In this document: piece by piece, positions 1 through 9,993 of the stretch
Numbering within the stretch: the first letter of the stretch is position 1
How the letters are laid out: each line of letters starts with the position of its first letter
Assembly: GCF_036860695.1 (NCBI RefSeq)
Contig: NZ_JAYKGJ010000001.1
Coordinates: 62,001 to 126,000, forward strand
Length of the DNA stretch: 64,000 bases
DNA from: Rosettibacter firmus
Lineage (GTDB): Bacteria; Bacteroidota; Ignavibacteria; Ignavibacteriales; Melioribacteraceae
Direction of reading: 5' to 3'
Position numbers and translations under genes: made by a program
The notes under the pieces: model-generated
Seen by the model: the letters and a program-made list of their open reading frames with translations, nothing else
Database searches by the model: none
Told to the model about the DNA's origin: nothing

Positions 1-1579
1 TGCTTCCTTTTCCTAATTGACTTTCAACCCAAATTTTTCCACCCTGCTTTTCACAAAATTCTTTACATAAAATAAGTCCAAGTCCAGTCCCTTTTTCTTC
101 TGAATTACCAATTTCTTTATTGTTAACATCTATTCTAAAAAGTTTTTTTAGATCTTCGTCGCTAAGTCCAATGCCAGTATCTTCTACAGAAACTTTCACA
201 AATCCATCTTCATCTTCTGTCCTGACAGTAACCATTCCATTTTCACCAGTAAATTTAATTGCATTGGTGAGTAAGTTACGAATAATTGTATCAAGTAAAT
301 TTTTATCTGCATAAACCATTAAAGAAGAATTTATAAATGTATTTATTTTTATGCTCTTTTTTTCTGCTTGAGATTTCACTAATTCTACATTTTCTTTTAT
401 AACATTTTTAATTGATAAAGCTTCTAAATTAATTTGAAGTCTACCAGATTGTGCTCTTGACCAGCTTAAAAGATTTTCTAATAACTTTTGTGTATTACGA
501 GCAGTATCATAAATAATTTTTATATATTCTTTCTTCTCATCATCAGATAATTCATCATAATCTTCAACTAATATTTCAGAAAAACCGAGTAAGGTAATAA
601 AAGGATTCTTAAGGTCGTGACCAATAATTGAGAACAATTTATCTTTGGCATTATTTAATTCTTCGAGTTTTTTCTCAGATTCATAAAGTTGATTATTTAA
701 TTCAACATAACGAGCTGCTTCTTGCTCAATCTGATCTCGAGAATAAGCAATATCCTGAAGTAATTTTTCTCTTTCTAATTCTGCTTCTATGCGATCTGTA
801 ATATCACGAATAATAAATAGAATTTGAATTGGCAAGTTCTCTTCATTTCTAATTACATCAATTTTGGATTCAACATAAAAGAATGAGTCATTTCCCTTTT
901 TTAATCTAAAAATATAAGAGTTACAATGCTTCCCTTTCGATAATTCATTCAGGTTTTCATTAAATTTTTCCTGATCATCATAATAAACGAAATCACATAA
1001 TTTTTTACCAAATAATTCTTCTATGTTAATATTCCCTACCATTTCTATAAATTTATCTGAAGCAAAAGAGATTGTACCATCAAGTTCTGTAGTAACTATT
1101 CCATCAGGTGATGTTGATAAGATTGATTGCGAAAGCAATTCACTTTTTAGCATTTTTTCTTCGGCAAGTTTGCTTTCAGAAATGTTTTGTGCATAAACTG
1201 ATACAGCTACAATCTCATTTAATTTATTTTTTACTGGATTGAAATAAACTCTATAGTAACCATTTTCATAATTATCAAATGAAATTTCATCTTTAAATTT
1301 TTCTCCCTTTAATGCTTTTTCCAAGCAATTCTTCCAGAAGTTAACTTCATCGTCTTTAAAAATTGCTAAAAAATCATCTCCAATATTAATTTTTTTTGAA
1401 TATCGCATAAAAATGAAGTAGTAAAAATTCTTGTTGAATGCTGTTAAGTGAAAATTGCTATCAACAAACCATATATAATCGTCGGTATTATCCATTAATG
1501 ATTCGAGCAAATTTTCGGATTCAATAATATCATATTGTTCTTTATTTTGCTTTTTGTTTGTTACTATTGAACCAATCAT
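1..1579 (-). CDS. PAS-domain sensor histidine kinase (3' end cut by window edge)
   Basis: Reading starts at ATG 1579 and stays open for 526 codons to the window edge, so the C-terminus is missing. Two PAS-like sensor domains lie at about residues 15-140 and 150-265, followed by a coiled linker. The HisKA H-box IIGHDLKNPF places the phospho-accepting His at about residue 321. The ATPase domain has an N-box (NLLTNAIKF), a DTGIGLS G1 box and a GTGLGL G2 box, so the kinase looks catalytically complete. There is no signal peptide or membrane segment, which points to a cytoplasmic sensor. No partner regulator is visible. It is transcribed divergently from the phosphosugar mutase across about 115 bp. 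Confidence 0.88.
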   Translation of the reverse strand, partial: MIGSIVTNKKQNKEQYDIIESENLLESLMDNTDDYIWFVDSNFHLTAFNKNFYYFIFMRYSKKINIGDDFLAIFKDDEVNFWKNCLEKALKGEKFKDEISFDNYENGYYRVYFNPVKNKLNEIVAVSVYAQNISESKLAEEKMLKSELLSQSILSTSPDGIVTTELDGTISFASDKFIEMVGNINIEELFGKKLCDFVYYDDQEKFNENLNELSKGKHCNSYIFRLKKGNDSFFYVESKIDVIRNEENLPIQILFIIRDITDRIEAELEREKLLQDIAYSRDQIEQEAARYVELNNQLYESEKKLEELNNAKDKLFSIIGHDLKNPFITLLGFSEILVEDYDELSDDEKKEYIKIIYDTARNTQKLLENLLSWSRAQSGRLQINLEALSIKNVIKENVELVKSQAEKKSIKINTFINSSLMVYADKNLLDTIIRNLLTNAIKFTGENGMVTVRTEDEDGFVKVSVEDTGIGLSDEDLKKLFRIDVNNKEIGNSEEKGTGLGLILCKEFCEKQGGKIWVESQLGKGS

Positions 1580-1694
1580 ACTTAGTCTTGCCTACTTTTA
1601 CATTGTATTATCGAAAAATTTTATTTTTTTTATAGCTTAATTTTACCGATTTAAAATAATTAATTAAATTTGTTAAAAAATATAAGGAGTAAGT

Positions 1695-3044
1695 ATGCCT
1701 ACACTAATGGTAAGTGTATCTGGAATTCGTGGTATTATTGGTGATGGTTTAGATCCGCAAACAATTATTAAATATACATCAGCATTTGCAGAATTTTGTG
1801 GTAAGGGAAAAATTATTCTGGGCAGTGATGGAAGAATTTCTGGAGAGATGGTAAAAAGTATAGTTATTGGTACTTTATTAGCTAAAGGATTAGATGTTAT
1901 TGATATTGGAATTTGTCCTACACCAACTGTTTTATTCAATGTAAAGAAATTAAAAGCTGCTGGTGGAATTCAAATTTCGGCAAGTCATAATCCGAATGAA
2001 TGGAATGCATTAAAATTAATCAATCGCAAAGGGGAATTTATGAGTCCCGAAGAAAATGCTGAAATGTTAAGTAAAATAGATGGTGCTCAAAAAAATTTTT
2101 CTCCCTGGAACAAATTAGGAAAAGTAATAAAGTATGATAATGGTTTAATAAATCATATTAACGCTGTGTTGAATATGAAATTCTTAAATATTCCTAAAGT
2201 AAGAAGAAGAAAATTTAGAATATTGCTTGATTGTGTAAATGGTGCTGGAGCATATTCAGTTCCTATTTTATTAAAAAAACTTGGTTGCGAAGTTATTGAA
2301 ATGAATTGTGAAAAGACAGGAATTTTCCCACGACTACCAGAACCAGTACCAGAGAATTTAAAAAAAACAATGAATGCTGTAAAAAAACATAAAGCCGATT
2401 TAGGTATAGTTGTCGATCCAGACGTTGATAGATTAGTGTTAATTACAGAAAAAGGAGAACCATTTATAGAAGAAAACACTATTACACAGGCTGTTAAATT
2501 TTATTTATCAAAAAAGAAAGGGAATGTTGTTGTAAATTTATCGACAACAAGAGCTGTAGAAGATATTGCAAAAGAATATGGATGTAAAGTATTTCGTTCC
2601 CCAGTTGGAGAAGCGAATGTTGTTAAAAAAATGAAAGAAGTCCAGGCAATAATAGGTGGCGAAGGAAGTGGAGGTGTAATTTTACCAGAAGTAAATTTTG
2701 GACGCGATGCTCTCGTTGGAATAGCAATTGTACTTCAACATTTAACAGAATTTGGTGGCAAAATGAGTGAATTAAAAAACTCATTACCACAATATTTCAT
2801 AACAAAGAAGAAAATAGAAATATCAGAAAAAAATCCAGATTATATTATCTCAACACTTGCTAAAAAATATTCAGGTTACAACATTAATCTTGAAGATGGA
2901 TTAAGAATTGATTTTGATGATCACTGGGTACACTTAAGAAAATCGAATACTGAACCAATCATAAGGTGTATAGTTGAAGCAAAAACTAAAGAAGAAGCCG
3001 AAAGATTATCAGAATTTTATTTTAAAGAAATAACAGAGTTCTAA
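1695..3044 (+). CDS. glmM: Phosphoglucosamine mutase / phosphomannomutase family protein
   Basis: This 449-residue protein is an alpha-D-phosphohexomutase, which interconverts 6-phospho and 1-phospho sugars for cell-envelope sugar nucleotides. The active-site loop SASHNP carries the phosphoserine at about S97. The metal loop DPDVDR starts at D241, the sugar loop GEGSGG is at 322-327, and the phosphate-binding loop RKSNTEPIIR is near the C-terminus. All four canonical motifs are present and the length is normal. AAGGAG lies 5 bases before the chosen ATG. The GEGSGG loop is closer to archaeal-type GlmM than to E. coli GlmM, so substrate preference (glucosamine versus mannose/glucose) cannot be settled and the symbol is tentative. 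Confidence 0.85.
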   Translation: MPTLMVSVSGIRGIIGDGLDPQTIIKYTSAFAEFCGKGKIILGSDGRISGEMVKSIVIGTLLAKGLDVIDIGICPTPTVLFNVKKLKAAGGIQISASHNPNEWNALKLINRKGEFMSPEENAEMLSKIDGAQKNFSPWNKLGKVIKYDNGLINHINAVLNMKFLNIPKVRRRKFRILLDCVNGAGAYSVPILLKKLGCEVIEMNCEKTGIFPRLPEPVPENLKKTMNAVKKHKADLGIVVDPDVDRLVLITEKGEPFIEENTITQAVKFYLSKKKGNVVVNLSTTRAVEDIAKEYGCKVFRSPVGEANVVKKMKEVQAIIGGEGSGGVILPEVNFGRDALVGIAIVLQHLTEFGGKMSELKNSLPQYFITKKKIEISEKNPDYIISTLAKKYSGYNINLEDGLRIDFDDHWVHLRKSNTEPIIRCIVEAKTKEEAERLSEFYFKEITEF

Positions 3045-3111
3045 TTATAAAATATCTCTCTAAAAAAATCGAGAATAAATTTAATTAATAACTTTGTTTA
3101 AATAACTACTC

Positions 3112-4284
3112 TTAATTACTATTTTCAAAAAACTCTTTAATTGTATTAACAACATACTTAATTTGTTCTTCAGAAAGTTCTGGATAAATTGGTAGAGCCA
3201 AAGAAGTTTCTGCTGCATTATTCGAAACTGGAAATTCATCATCTTTATAACCTAAATAACTAAAACATTCCTGTCGATGGAATGGAACAGGATAATAAAT
3301 TTCACAACCTATTTCTTTACTTTTTAAGTAGTTTATAAGCTTGTCTCTATTTTTTACTCTAATTACATATTGATTAAAAATGTGATAGTTCTTCACACCT
3401 GAATTTTTATATATAGCTTCTGGAAGTAAAACTTTATTTTTTTCATCAAAGTTAATCCTTCCTGCTTCTTCAGCAAGATTAGCTTCTATAAACAATCGAT
3501 TATATAGTTCTGCATTTTTTCTTCTTTTTTCTGACCATGAATCCAGATGAGGTAATTTCACTCTAAGAATTGCAGCTTGAATTGAATCCAATCGAAAATT
3601 TCCACCTACAAATTTATGATAATATTTAGGTTCCATTCCGTGAACTCTCATTATCTTCATTTTATGATAATATTCTTCATCATTTGTAGTAATAATTCCA
3701 CCATCACCAAAACCACCTAAATTTTTGCTCGGGAAAAAAGAAAAACAACCAGCATCACCAATTGTACCAACAAATTTTCCATCTTTATATTGAGTGCCAA
3801 TTGCTTGAGCAGCATCTTCTACTACTTTTAGATTATATTCTTTAGCTATCTTCATAATTACTTCCATATCTGCACTTTGTCCATAAAGATGAACTGGAAT
3901 AATAGCTTTTGTTTTAGAAGTGATTTTTCTTTTTAAATCTTCTGGATTGATATTAAATGTTACTGGATCGATATCAACAAATACAGGTATAGCATTTAAT
4001 CGAGCTACAACTCCTGCAGTTGCAAAAAAAGAATAAGTAGGAACTATAACTTCGTCATCTGGTTTTATATCCAATGCCATTAATGCGAGTAAGAGAGCAT
4101 CTGTTCCAGAGGATACACCTATAGCAAATTTACAATTAAGATAATTACATATTTCTTCTTCGAGTAGTGAAACATCAGGACCCATTATGAAATATTGTGA
4201 ATCAACTACTCGTTTAATTGCCTCATCAATTTCATTTTTAATTGATAGATATTGTGGTTTTAAATCCAGTAATGGAACTTTCAT
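3112..4284 (-). CDS. DegT/DnrJ/EryC1/StrS family sugar aminotransferase
   Basis: This 390-residue PLP-dependent transaminase belongs to the family that aminates keto-sugar nucleotides. The PLP-binding lysine is K187 in [15 protein letters not shown]157 in [10 protein letters not shown] would contact the pyridine nitrogen, and SSGTDAL (about 58-64) binds phosphate. It is WbpE-like in its N-terminus and length. Its ATG overlaps the stop of the upstream acetyltransferase by 4 bases, so the two are translationally coupled and probably act in succession on a UDP-3-keto sugar. The product is then expected to be a UDP-2,3-diacetamido sugar for surface glycans. Wider use, for instance by the glycosyltransferases at the other end of the window, is conjecture. 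Confidence 0.88.
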   Translation of the reverse strand: MKVPLLDLKPQYLSIKNEIDEAIKRVVDSQYFIMGPDVSLLEEEICNYLNCKFAIGVSSGTDALLLALMALDIKPDDEVIVPTYSFFATAGVVARLNAIPVFVDIDPVTFNINPEDLKRKITSKTKAIIPVHLYGQSADMEVIMKIAKEYNLKVVEDAAQAIGTQYKDGKFVGTIGDAGCFSFFPSKNLGGFGDGGIITTNDEEYYHKMKIMRVHGMEPKYYHKFVGGNFRLDSIQAAILRVKLPHLDSWSEKRRKNAELYNRLFIEANLAEEAGRINFDEKNKVLLPEAIYKNSGVKNYHIFNQYVIRVKNRDKLINYLKSKEIGCEIYYPVPFHRQECFSYLGYKDDEFPVSNNAAETSLALPIYPELSEEQIKYVVNTIKEFFENSN

Positions 4285-4862
4285 ATTTCAATCTCCGTAA
4301 CAATACCATTTTTAAGTTGATATTTTTTATTTGATTTTTTACAGAATGCTATACCATTATCATCAAAAATTAATCTTTCACCTGCTTCGCTCATCCAGCC
4401 AATTAATTTAGCAGGATTTCCCACTACCAGTCCATAATCTGGAACATCTTTAGTAACAACTGCACCAGCTCCCACAAAAGCAAATTTTCCAATTGTTATT
4501 CCGCATACTATAGTGCAATTAGCTCCAAGTGTTGCTCCATATTTAACAAGAGTTTTTACATAATAATCACTTCCTTTTTGAGGGTATTTACTTCTGGGAT
4601 TAATTATATTAGTAAAAACCATTGATGGACCACAAAAGACATAATCTTCTAACGTTACTCCTTCATATACAGAAACATTATTCTGAATTTTAACATAATT
4701 TCCGATCACTACATTATTTCCAATATTCACATTTTGACCAAGTACACAAAATTTACCAATTTTAGCTCCAGATTGAATATGTGTAAAATGCCAGATTTTT
4801 GTACCTTCTCCAATTTCTACATTATCATCAATGTATGCGGATTCATGCTTGAAATAATTCAT
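4281..4862 (-). CDS. Hexapeptide-repeat sugar N-acetyltransferase (WbpD/WlbB-like)
   Basis: About 193 residues, almost wholly left-handed beta-helix hexapeptide repeats ([34 protein letters not shown] and others). The family acetylates the 3-amino group of UDP-2-acetamido-3-amino sugars using acetyl-CoA. The [19 protein letters not shown] tail is typical of WbpD-type enzymes. I start at ATG 4862; a TTG three codons upstream is in frame, but neither has a convincing ribosome binding site. It is followed with a 4-base overlap by the DegT aminotransferase, the usual partner in diacetamido-sugar synthesis. The dehydrogenase and epimerase of that pathway are not in this window. Confidence 0.87.
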   Translation of the reverse strand: MNYFKHESAYIDDNVEIGEGTKIWHFTHIQSGAKIGKFCVLGQNVNIGNNVVIGNYVKIQNNVSVYEGVTLEDYVFCGPSMVFTNIINPRSKYPQKGSDYYVKTLVKYGATLGANCTIVCGITIGKFAFVGAGAVVTKDVPDYGLVVGNPAKLIGWMSEAGERLIFDDNGIAFCKKSNKKYQLKNGIVTEIEI

Positions 4863-5026
4863 TGTTACCAAAGATTTAATTTATGGATTTATTAAACATA
4901 ATGAGCTTTTAATCTATTCGCAAATTTAATAGTTTATTTAGCAAAAATTCTTTATGATATTTTTATAAATTAATATTAATTTGCTTTTATATTGTATTTT
5001 AATTTTGATTAATCCAGAGGAATAAT

Positions 5027-6331
5027 ATGAACATAATTTCTTCATTAAAAAAAATTAAAAATAGTTTTACATCATCTTTCTGGATTGCTAATGGTATGGA
5101 ATTATTTGAAAGGTTAGCTTATTATGGACAGGCAACAATCCTGAGTATTTTTTTACGAGATCATCTAAAATTCAATGAAATTCAAGCTGGACAATTATCA
5201 TCAATCTTTGGAGGATTAATTTACTTACTCCCTATCTTTGCTGGGGCACTGGCAGATAAATTTGGTTTTAAGAAATCATTTTCTTTCGCATTTGGAGTTC
5301 TTGCAATTGGTTATTTTTTGATTGGTTCAACGGGAATGAAATATTTTTCGTCTTTATATTCAAACTTTGATCTTTACTGGATATTAACAATTATTTTAAT
5401 TTTTACTGCTATTGGTGGCTCATTCATTAAACCGAGTGTTTTAGGAACAGTTGCACTAAGTACAACACATGAAACCAAATCTTTTGGATATGCTATTTAT
5501 TACTGGCTTGTAAATACTGGTGCAGCACTTGGTCCACTTTTAGCATTTTTTGTTAGAGATATATTTGGGATTGAATTTGTTTATTTAGTCTCAGCAATAA
5601 GTTGTGCATTGATGTTTTTAACAACCAGATTTTTTTATAAAAATCCATCAGGTCAATTAGATAATAATTCACAGGAATTAAAAACTGTTGTTGTAAACTT
5701 ATTCAAAGTATTAGGGAATTTAAGATTCATAACATTCTTATTAATATTTGGGATATACTGGGTATTGTTCTGGCAATTCTTTATAATAATTCCTTTTTAT
5801 GTGATGGATTATATATCACCAGATACTCCCATTGAATTAATTTTATCAACTGGTGCATGGACAATTATATTATTTCAAATTCCAGTAAATAGACTTACAA
5901 AAAATATTTCTACACAAAAGGCAATTATCATTGGTTTTATTCTAGCAACTTCAGCCTGGCTATTGTGGTTTTTCATTCTCCCGATAACAAAAGGAATTAA
6001 TATAACTGGAACAAATATTCCTCTTTCTATTATTATGATTGTACTTGGTATTTTTATCTTTTCAATTGGAGAACAAATACAAGCACCAAGATTTTATGAA
6101 TATGTAGCTGATTTAGCTCCAAAAGGACAGGCAGCATTGTTTCAGGGATATGCATTCCTACCAATTGCTATTGCATGGGGCTTTGGTGGAACTTTTGGTG
6201 GATGGATTTATCAAACATTCTCAACATCTAAACATGAGCCTCAATATATTTTTCTTATTATTGCAGGACTGGGTTTACTGGCAACTATATTAATGCTTTT
6301 GTATAATAAGTTTATTATTAAAAGAAGTTGA
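5027..6331 (+). CDS. POT-family proton-coupled oligopeptide transporter
   Basis: A 434-residue inner-membrane MFS protein with about 12 hydrophobic segments. The first helix carries ELFERLAYYG, the ExxER proton-coupling signature of the POT/PTR2 family. A second signature resembling FYxxxNxG appears as YYWLVNTGAALGP near residue 165. The protein should import di- and tripeptides with protons. AGAGGA precedes ATG 5027 at good spacing. It is monocistronic and converges with ogt across 11 bases, so their ends overlap in any read-through transcript. Peptide import fits a heterotroph with secreted proteins; substrate range cannot be told from the sequence. Confidence 0.85.
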   Translation: MNIISSLKKIKNSFTSSFWIANGMELFERLAYYGQATILSIFLRDHLKFNEIQAGQLSSIFGGLIYLLPIFAGALADKFGFKKSFSFAFGVLAIGYFLIGSTGMKYFSSLYSNFDLYWILTIILIFTAIGGSFIKPSVLGTVALSTTHETKSFGYAIYYWLVNTGAALGPLLAFFVRDIFGIEFVYLVSAISCALMFLTTRFFYKNPSGQLDNNSQELKTVVVNLFKVLGNLRFITFLLIFGIYWVLFWQFFIIIPFYVMDYISPDTPIELILSTGAWTIILFQIPVNRLTKNISTQKAIIIGFILATSAWLLWFFILPITKGINITGTNIPLSIIMIVLGIFIFSIGEQIQAPRFYEYVADLAPKGQAALFQGYAFLPIAIAWGFGGTFGGWIYQTFSTSKHEPQYIFLIIAGLGLLATILMLLYNKFIIKRS

Positions 6332-6342
6332 TTCTATTTAAG

Positions 6343-6846
6343 CTAAAATAAACTTAGCTGACATTCATTACTTACAACTGCAGCTTCGTGATTCAATAAC
6401 CACTTTTTACGCCATAACCCCCATGTATAACCCGTAAGCGATTTATCTGAACCTATCACTCTGTGACATGGAATAATTATAGCAATTTTATTTTCACCAT
6501 TTGCACGAGCAATTGCTCTTATCGATTTTTCATTTCCCAATAACCGTGATAAATCAAGATATGACCTAGTTTTACCATACGGGATTTTTAAAATTTCATT
6601 CCATACTTTCTTTTGAAAGTCTGTCCCGGATGGATTTAATTTCAAATCAAACTCTCTTAACTCTCCTTTAAAATATAAATCTAATTGTTCAATACATTTC
6701 TCAAGAGTTTCATTCATATTGATTGGCTCTAATTCTACACCATCCATTTCAATCATGAAATGAAGAGTTGTTATTGAATCATCATCAGCAGTAATTCTTA
6801 TAGTTCCAATGGGAGATTCATAGTAGGCTAAGTATTTATTAATCAT
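6343..6846 (-). CDS. ogt: Methylated-DNA--protein-cysteine methyltransferase
   Basis: This 167-residue DNA-repair protein transfers alkyl groups from O6-alkylguanine to its own cysteine. The acceptor is C127 in the PCHRVIG motif. The Asn hinge and helix-turn-helix (RAIARANGENK) precede it, and the GYTWGLWRKKWLL tail is typical. The N-terminal RNase H-like domain is short, as in bacterial Ogt. It sits downstream of the hybrid sensor gene with a 48-base gap, so it could be the last gene of that long minus-strand block, but nothing functional links them. Confidence 0.92.
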   Translation of the reverse strand: MINKYLAYYESPIGTIRITADDDSITTLHFMIEMDGVELEPINMNETLEKCIEQLDLYFKGELREFDLKLNPSGTDFQKKVWNEILKIPYGKTRSYLDLSRLLGNEKSIRAIARANGENKIAIIIPCHRVIGSDKSLTGYTWGLWRKKWLLNHEAAVVSNECQLSLF

Positions 6847-6894
6847 TATTATTTTTATAGAATTATTCTTGTCGTAAAATAATAAAAAGAGTGA

Positions 6895-9800
6895 TTACTT
6901 ATAAATTCTTTTTAAAATTTCAACAATTTTTTCTTTAAGGAGTGGTTTTGAAATGAAATCTGTAAATCCTGCAGCAATAAAATCCTCTCTTGCTCCCGGT
7001 TGCATATATGCCGTAGATGCAATCATTGGTACATTTTTATAACCAGGAATTTTTTGAATAATTCTTAATGCATCCAGACCATTATATTCTCCCTGCAAAT
7101 TGATATCGATTACAAGAAAATCAAATCTTTTTGTTTTTAATAATGGTAGTGCAGCTTCTAAACTTGGAGCAACTTCAACAGATTTTAATTCTTTCATCTG
7201 ACTTTTAAATAAAATCTGAGAATCGATTTGATCTTCAAGGTATAAGCATGATAGTTGTGTTAGATCTAATTCTTTTTCTTTAAATTTATCAGCCTGCTCT
7301 TCTACTTGTGCTTTTTGTTGCTTTAATTCTTCTTTCTTAACTTCTTCTATTTCAATATTTAAATCCTTTTGCATAACATATTTTATTGGTATTACCAGAG
7401 CGAACTCATAATCTAAATTATCTTTCTTTATTGTTTCCTTTTTAATCGATAATAACTCAATTAATTTTTTTGTCAATCTAACAGAAAATTTTGAAAAACC
7501 ATAATTTCTTCTGCTTACACTTTCTTCTTCAGAAAATATTTCGTTTATCCCTTTTAATAATAAAGGTGAAATAGAATTTTTATTATCTCTGAAAGAAATT
7601 ATTATATTATCAGAACTTCTTTGATAAGCTGATAGATATAATGAATTTTCTTTAGTAATACTTATTACAAATTTTAATATTAATCCCAATAATGTGATAA
7701 ATTTCTGTTTATCAGTTTCAAATATTATGTTTGAATCTATTTTATCATAAATAATTTCTTTTTTAGCAATTTCTATTTCTTTGTAAATATTATTCTTAAT
7801 TTGATCCAGTATATCATCTATCTTCACATGCTCCGGTTTTAATTTTACCGATTTTTGTAATAAGGAAGCATAATCAACAGCATTATCCATTATTTGCATC
7901 AACAGTTTTTGATTTTCTTTTATAATTTCAACAGCTTCTTTTTGTTCAGAAGTAGGATTTTCAATACTTTCCCATAAATCTTGAGTAAATCCTAATATTA
8001 CATTTAATGGGGTGAGTAATTCATGAAACATGCTGGATAAAAAAGTTGAATCGATACCTGTAACTTCTTTTTTTATATCATCTAATTGTTCATGACTTAA
8101 TTTTTCTTCTTGTAATTTTAAAATCACCAGATATGATTCTATTTCACCTTGATAATTTTTTATTGGTGTTGAAATTAAAATGGCTTTTTGATAATCCCCA
8201 GTTTGTTTCTTAAGATTTACTTCTAACGTTACTTTTTTAAAAGTATTAGAATGGAAAACATTTTTATTTACCTTTGCTCTCTCTTCATCAGAAACAAGGC
8301 TGATTAAAGGACGTGCTCCCAAATCTTTCTTCGAAAATCCTAACTTTTTAGAAACATTATCATTAATATCAATAATAAAACCATCTTTATCAGTTATAAT
8401 TATCAAATCACTCGTGTTTTCATAAGCATTCTGATAGAGTTGTAATTTTACTTTTTCTTCTGCTTCCTTTGTAATATCAGTAATTATATTTAAGTGTGCT
8501 TTCTTATTTTTATATTCAATTGAAATTCTGTTTGTATTTACAATAATAAAAGAACCATCACTTCTTTTATGTCTCCATGGTCCATTTAAATTTATAAAAG
8601 ATTTGCTATCACTACTTTGAATCAGAGTTTGAATATCTTCAGGAGAAAATAAATCTGTAAGATCCATGTTAAGAAATTCATTTCTTTTATAACCATATAA
8701 CTTCAAAGCAGCATCATTAACTTCAAGGAATTTTAAATTCTCAAGGTCATATATGTATATAGCTTCTGGAATATTTTGAATAATCTGGTCATAAAAATTA
8801 TTTTGTTGATTGAGTAAAGATTCGTTCAACTCTTTCTTCATGAAAAGAATAATTGTACCTAAAAACTTACTTTGATCATATACTTTTTGTGCAGTAATCT
8901 CAAAAACAATATCTTTTGAAAGATCAAAATTGAATTTTATGGTATCTCTCTGATTTATATCAAAAGTATACTTATTGATAATTTCAACAATATTTTTAGG
9001 CAATACTTGAATTATAGACTTATTTATTACATCAGTTATATTCAATAGAGGTAGAAGTTTGTTACTATATGCTAATATGATATTCTCTGGACTTAAAAAT
9101 AAAAATGGAACAGGTAAATTTTTTAATGCAATATTATTAATTAAACTTTCACCTTCAGCTACTTTTCTTTCTTCTCTTTGAGAAAAACCTATGATTGCAA
9201 CCACTTTATTATCTAAGTCGCAAATCGGAAATTGAATTATGTTTATATTTTTTTCTAATCGACCTGCTATTGGTGTAACATTCCCTTCAACTATTACTGC
9301 ATTAGAAGTTTCTTTAATATAGTTATTGATTGTTTGATAAAGTGGTATCAAATATTTAGGAAGAAAATCTTCTTCTTTTTTATTTTCTAATTGAGATGAT
9401 GTAAATCCCAGTGCCGAAGCATAAGTCTCATTAACCAAAATAAATTTGCCAGATGGTTCTTTAATCCAGAAAAATTCATCAAGTTCATTAATTTCTTTTT
9501 GAATTTTAGCTTTTTCAATAAAGGTAAAGGGAAATGTAATTTTAATTTTATCAATAATTGAATGTATTTTTTTATTACTACTTAATTTTTCAATTTCAGA
9601 AGTAGCAATGATGAATTTTTCTACTCTCTGTTTAGACTCTGCAATTTCTACTGGTAAAATATCAATATAAAAATAAACATTATTTTCACTTCTCAATGGT
9701 GAAATAACAAATTCATAAGTTTTCTTTTCGTTTTCAAATTTTAATTCTACATAATCTCTTCCTGTTGTTTCATATTTTCTTGCATCCAGAAAAATTCTTT

Positions 9801-9984
9801 GAAGTGAAATGATTTCATCTTCATTAAAAAGTTCGAATAAATTTTTCTGTGGAGCTGCTTCAGGAATTATCTTTTTAACAGCAGGACTAATAGCTACAAT
9901 TTTTCCACTCTTATCTATTATCAGATTAAACAACTCTACCTGTGTTTTAGAATTTGTTTTACTATTTCTAATTTCTTCTGTCAT
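6895..9984 (-). CDS. Multi-PAS hybrid sensor with eroded histidine-kinase ATPase domain and intact C-terminal receiver
   Basis: 1029 residues, soluble, with no signal peptide. Four or five PAS-like domains occupy roughly residues 15-640. A HisKA helix follows with H654 in FHELLTPLN, and then a HATPase-like region at about 740-860. There the motifs are poor. The N-box Asn is lost (LILKF where NAxKF is expected), G1 reads DNKNSIS without its glycines, and the G2 box (YGFSKFSVRL) lacks GxGLGL. A Glu/Gln-rich linker leads to a receiver with D960 in VIDINLQ, acidic pair LYLED, and K1013 in ISKPL, all conserved. Inference: a pseudokinase or phosphatase whose receiver is phosphorylated by another kinase. 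The 9-base gap after the Fn3 lipoprotein suggests it belongs to the exopolysaccharide operon. Confidence 0.83.
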   Translation of the reverse strand: MTEEIRNSKTNSKTQVELFNLIIDKSGKIVAISPAVKKIIPEAAPQKNLFELFNEDEIISLQRIFLDARKYETTGRDYVELKFENEKKTYEFVISPLRSENNVYFYIDILPVEIAESKQRVEKFIIATSEIEKLSSNKKIHSIIDKIKITFPFTFIEKAKIQKEINELDEFFWIKEPSGKFILVNETYASALGFTSSQLENKKEEDFLPKYLIPLYQTINNYIKETSNAVIVEGNVTPIAGRLEKNINIIQFPICDLDNKVVAIIGFSQREERKVAEGESLINNIALKNLPVPFLFLSPENIILAYSNKLLPLLNITDVINKSIIQVLPKNIVEIINKYTFDINQRDTIKFNFDLSKDIVFEITAQKVYDQSKFLGTIILFMKKELNESLLNQQNNFYDQIIQNIPEAIYIYDLENLKFLEVNDAALKLYGYKRNEFLNMDLTDLFSPEDIQTLIQSSDSKSFINLNGPWRHKRSDGSFIIVNTNRISIEYKNKKAHLNIITDITKEAEEKVKLQLYQNAYENTSDLIIITDKDGFIIDINDNVSKKLGFSKKDLGARPLISLVSDEERAKVNKNVFHSNTFKKVTLEVNLKKQTGDYQKAILISTPIKNYQGEIESYLVILKLQEEKLSHEQLDDIKKEVTGIDSTFLSSMFHELLTPLNVILGFTQDLWESIENPTSEQKEAVEIIKENQKLLMQIMDNAVDYASLLQKSVKLKPEHVKIDDILDQIKNNIYKEIEIAKKEIIYDKIDSNIIFETDKQKFITLLGLILKFVISITKENSLYLSAYQRSSDNIIISFRDNKNSISPLLLKGINEIFSEEESVSRRNYGFSKFSVRLTKKLIELLSIKKETIKKDNLDYEFALVIPIKYVMQKDLNIEIEEVKKEELKQQKAQVEEQADKFKEKELDLTQLSCLYLEDQIDSQILFKSQMKELKSVEVAPSLEAALPLLKTKRFDFLVIDINLQGEYNGLDALRIIQKIPGYKNVPMIASTAYMQPGAREDFIAAGFTDFISKPLLKEKIVEILKRIYK

Positions 9985-9993
9985 AAGTCAAAA

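Noticed and set aside
1-1579. Possible frameshift in the left-edge kinase
   Set aside because: Translation from ATG 1579 runs through PAS, HisKA and ATPase motifs in order and the reading at the window edge is in the same frame, so the gene appears intact as far as it is seen.
2153-2479. Minus-strand frame of 108 codons inside the phosphosugar mutase gene
   Set aside because: It is antisense to conserved catalytic motifs of the mutase and has no family resemblance.
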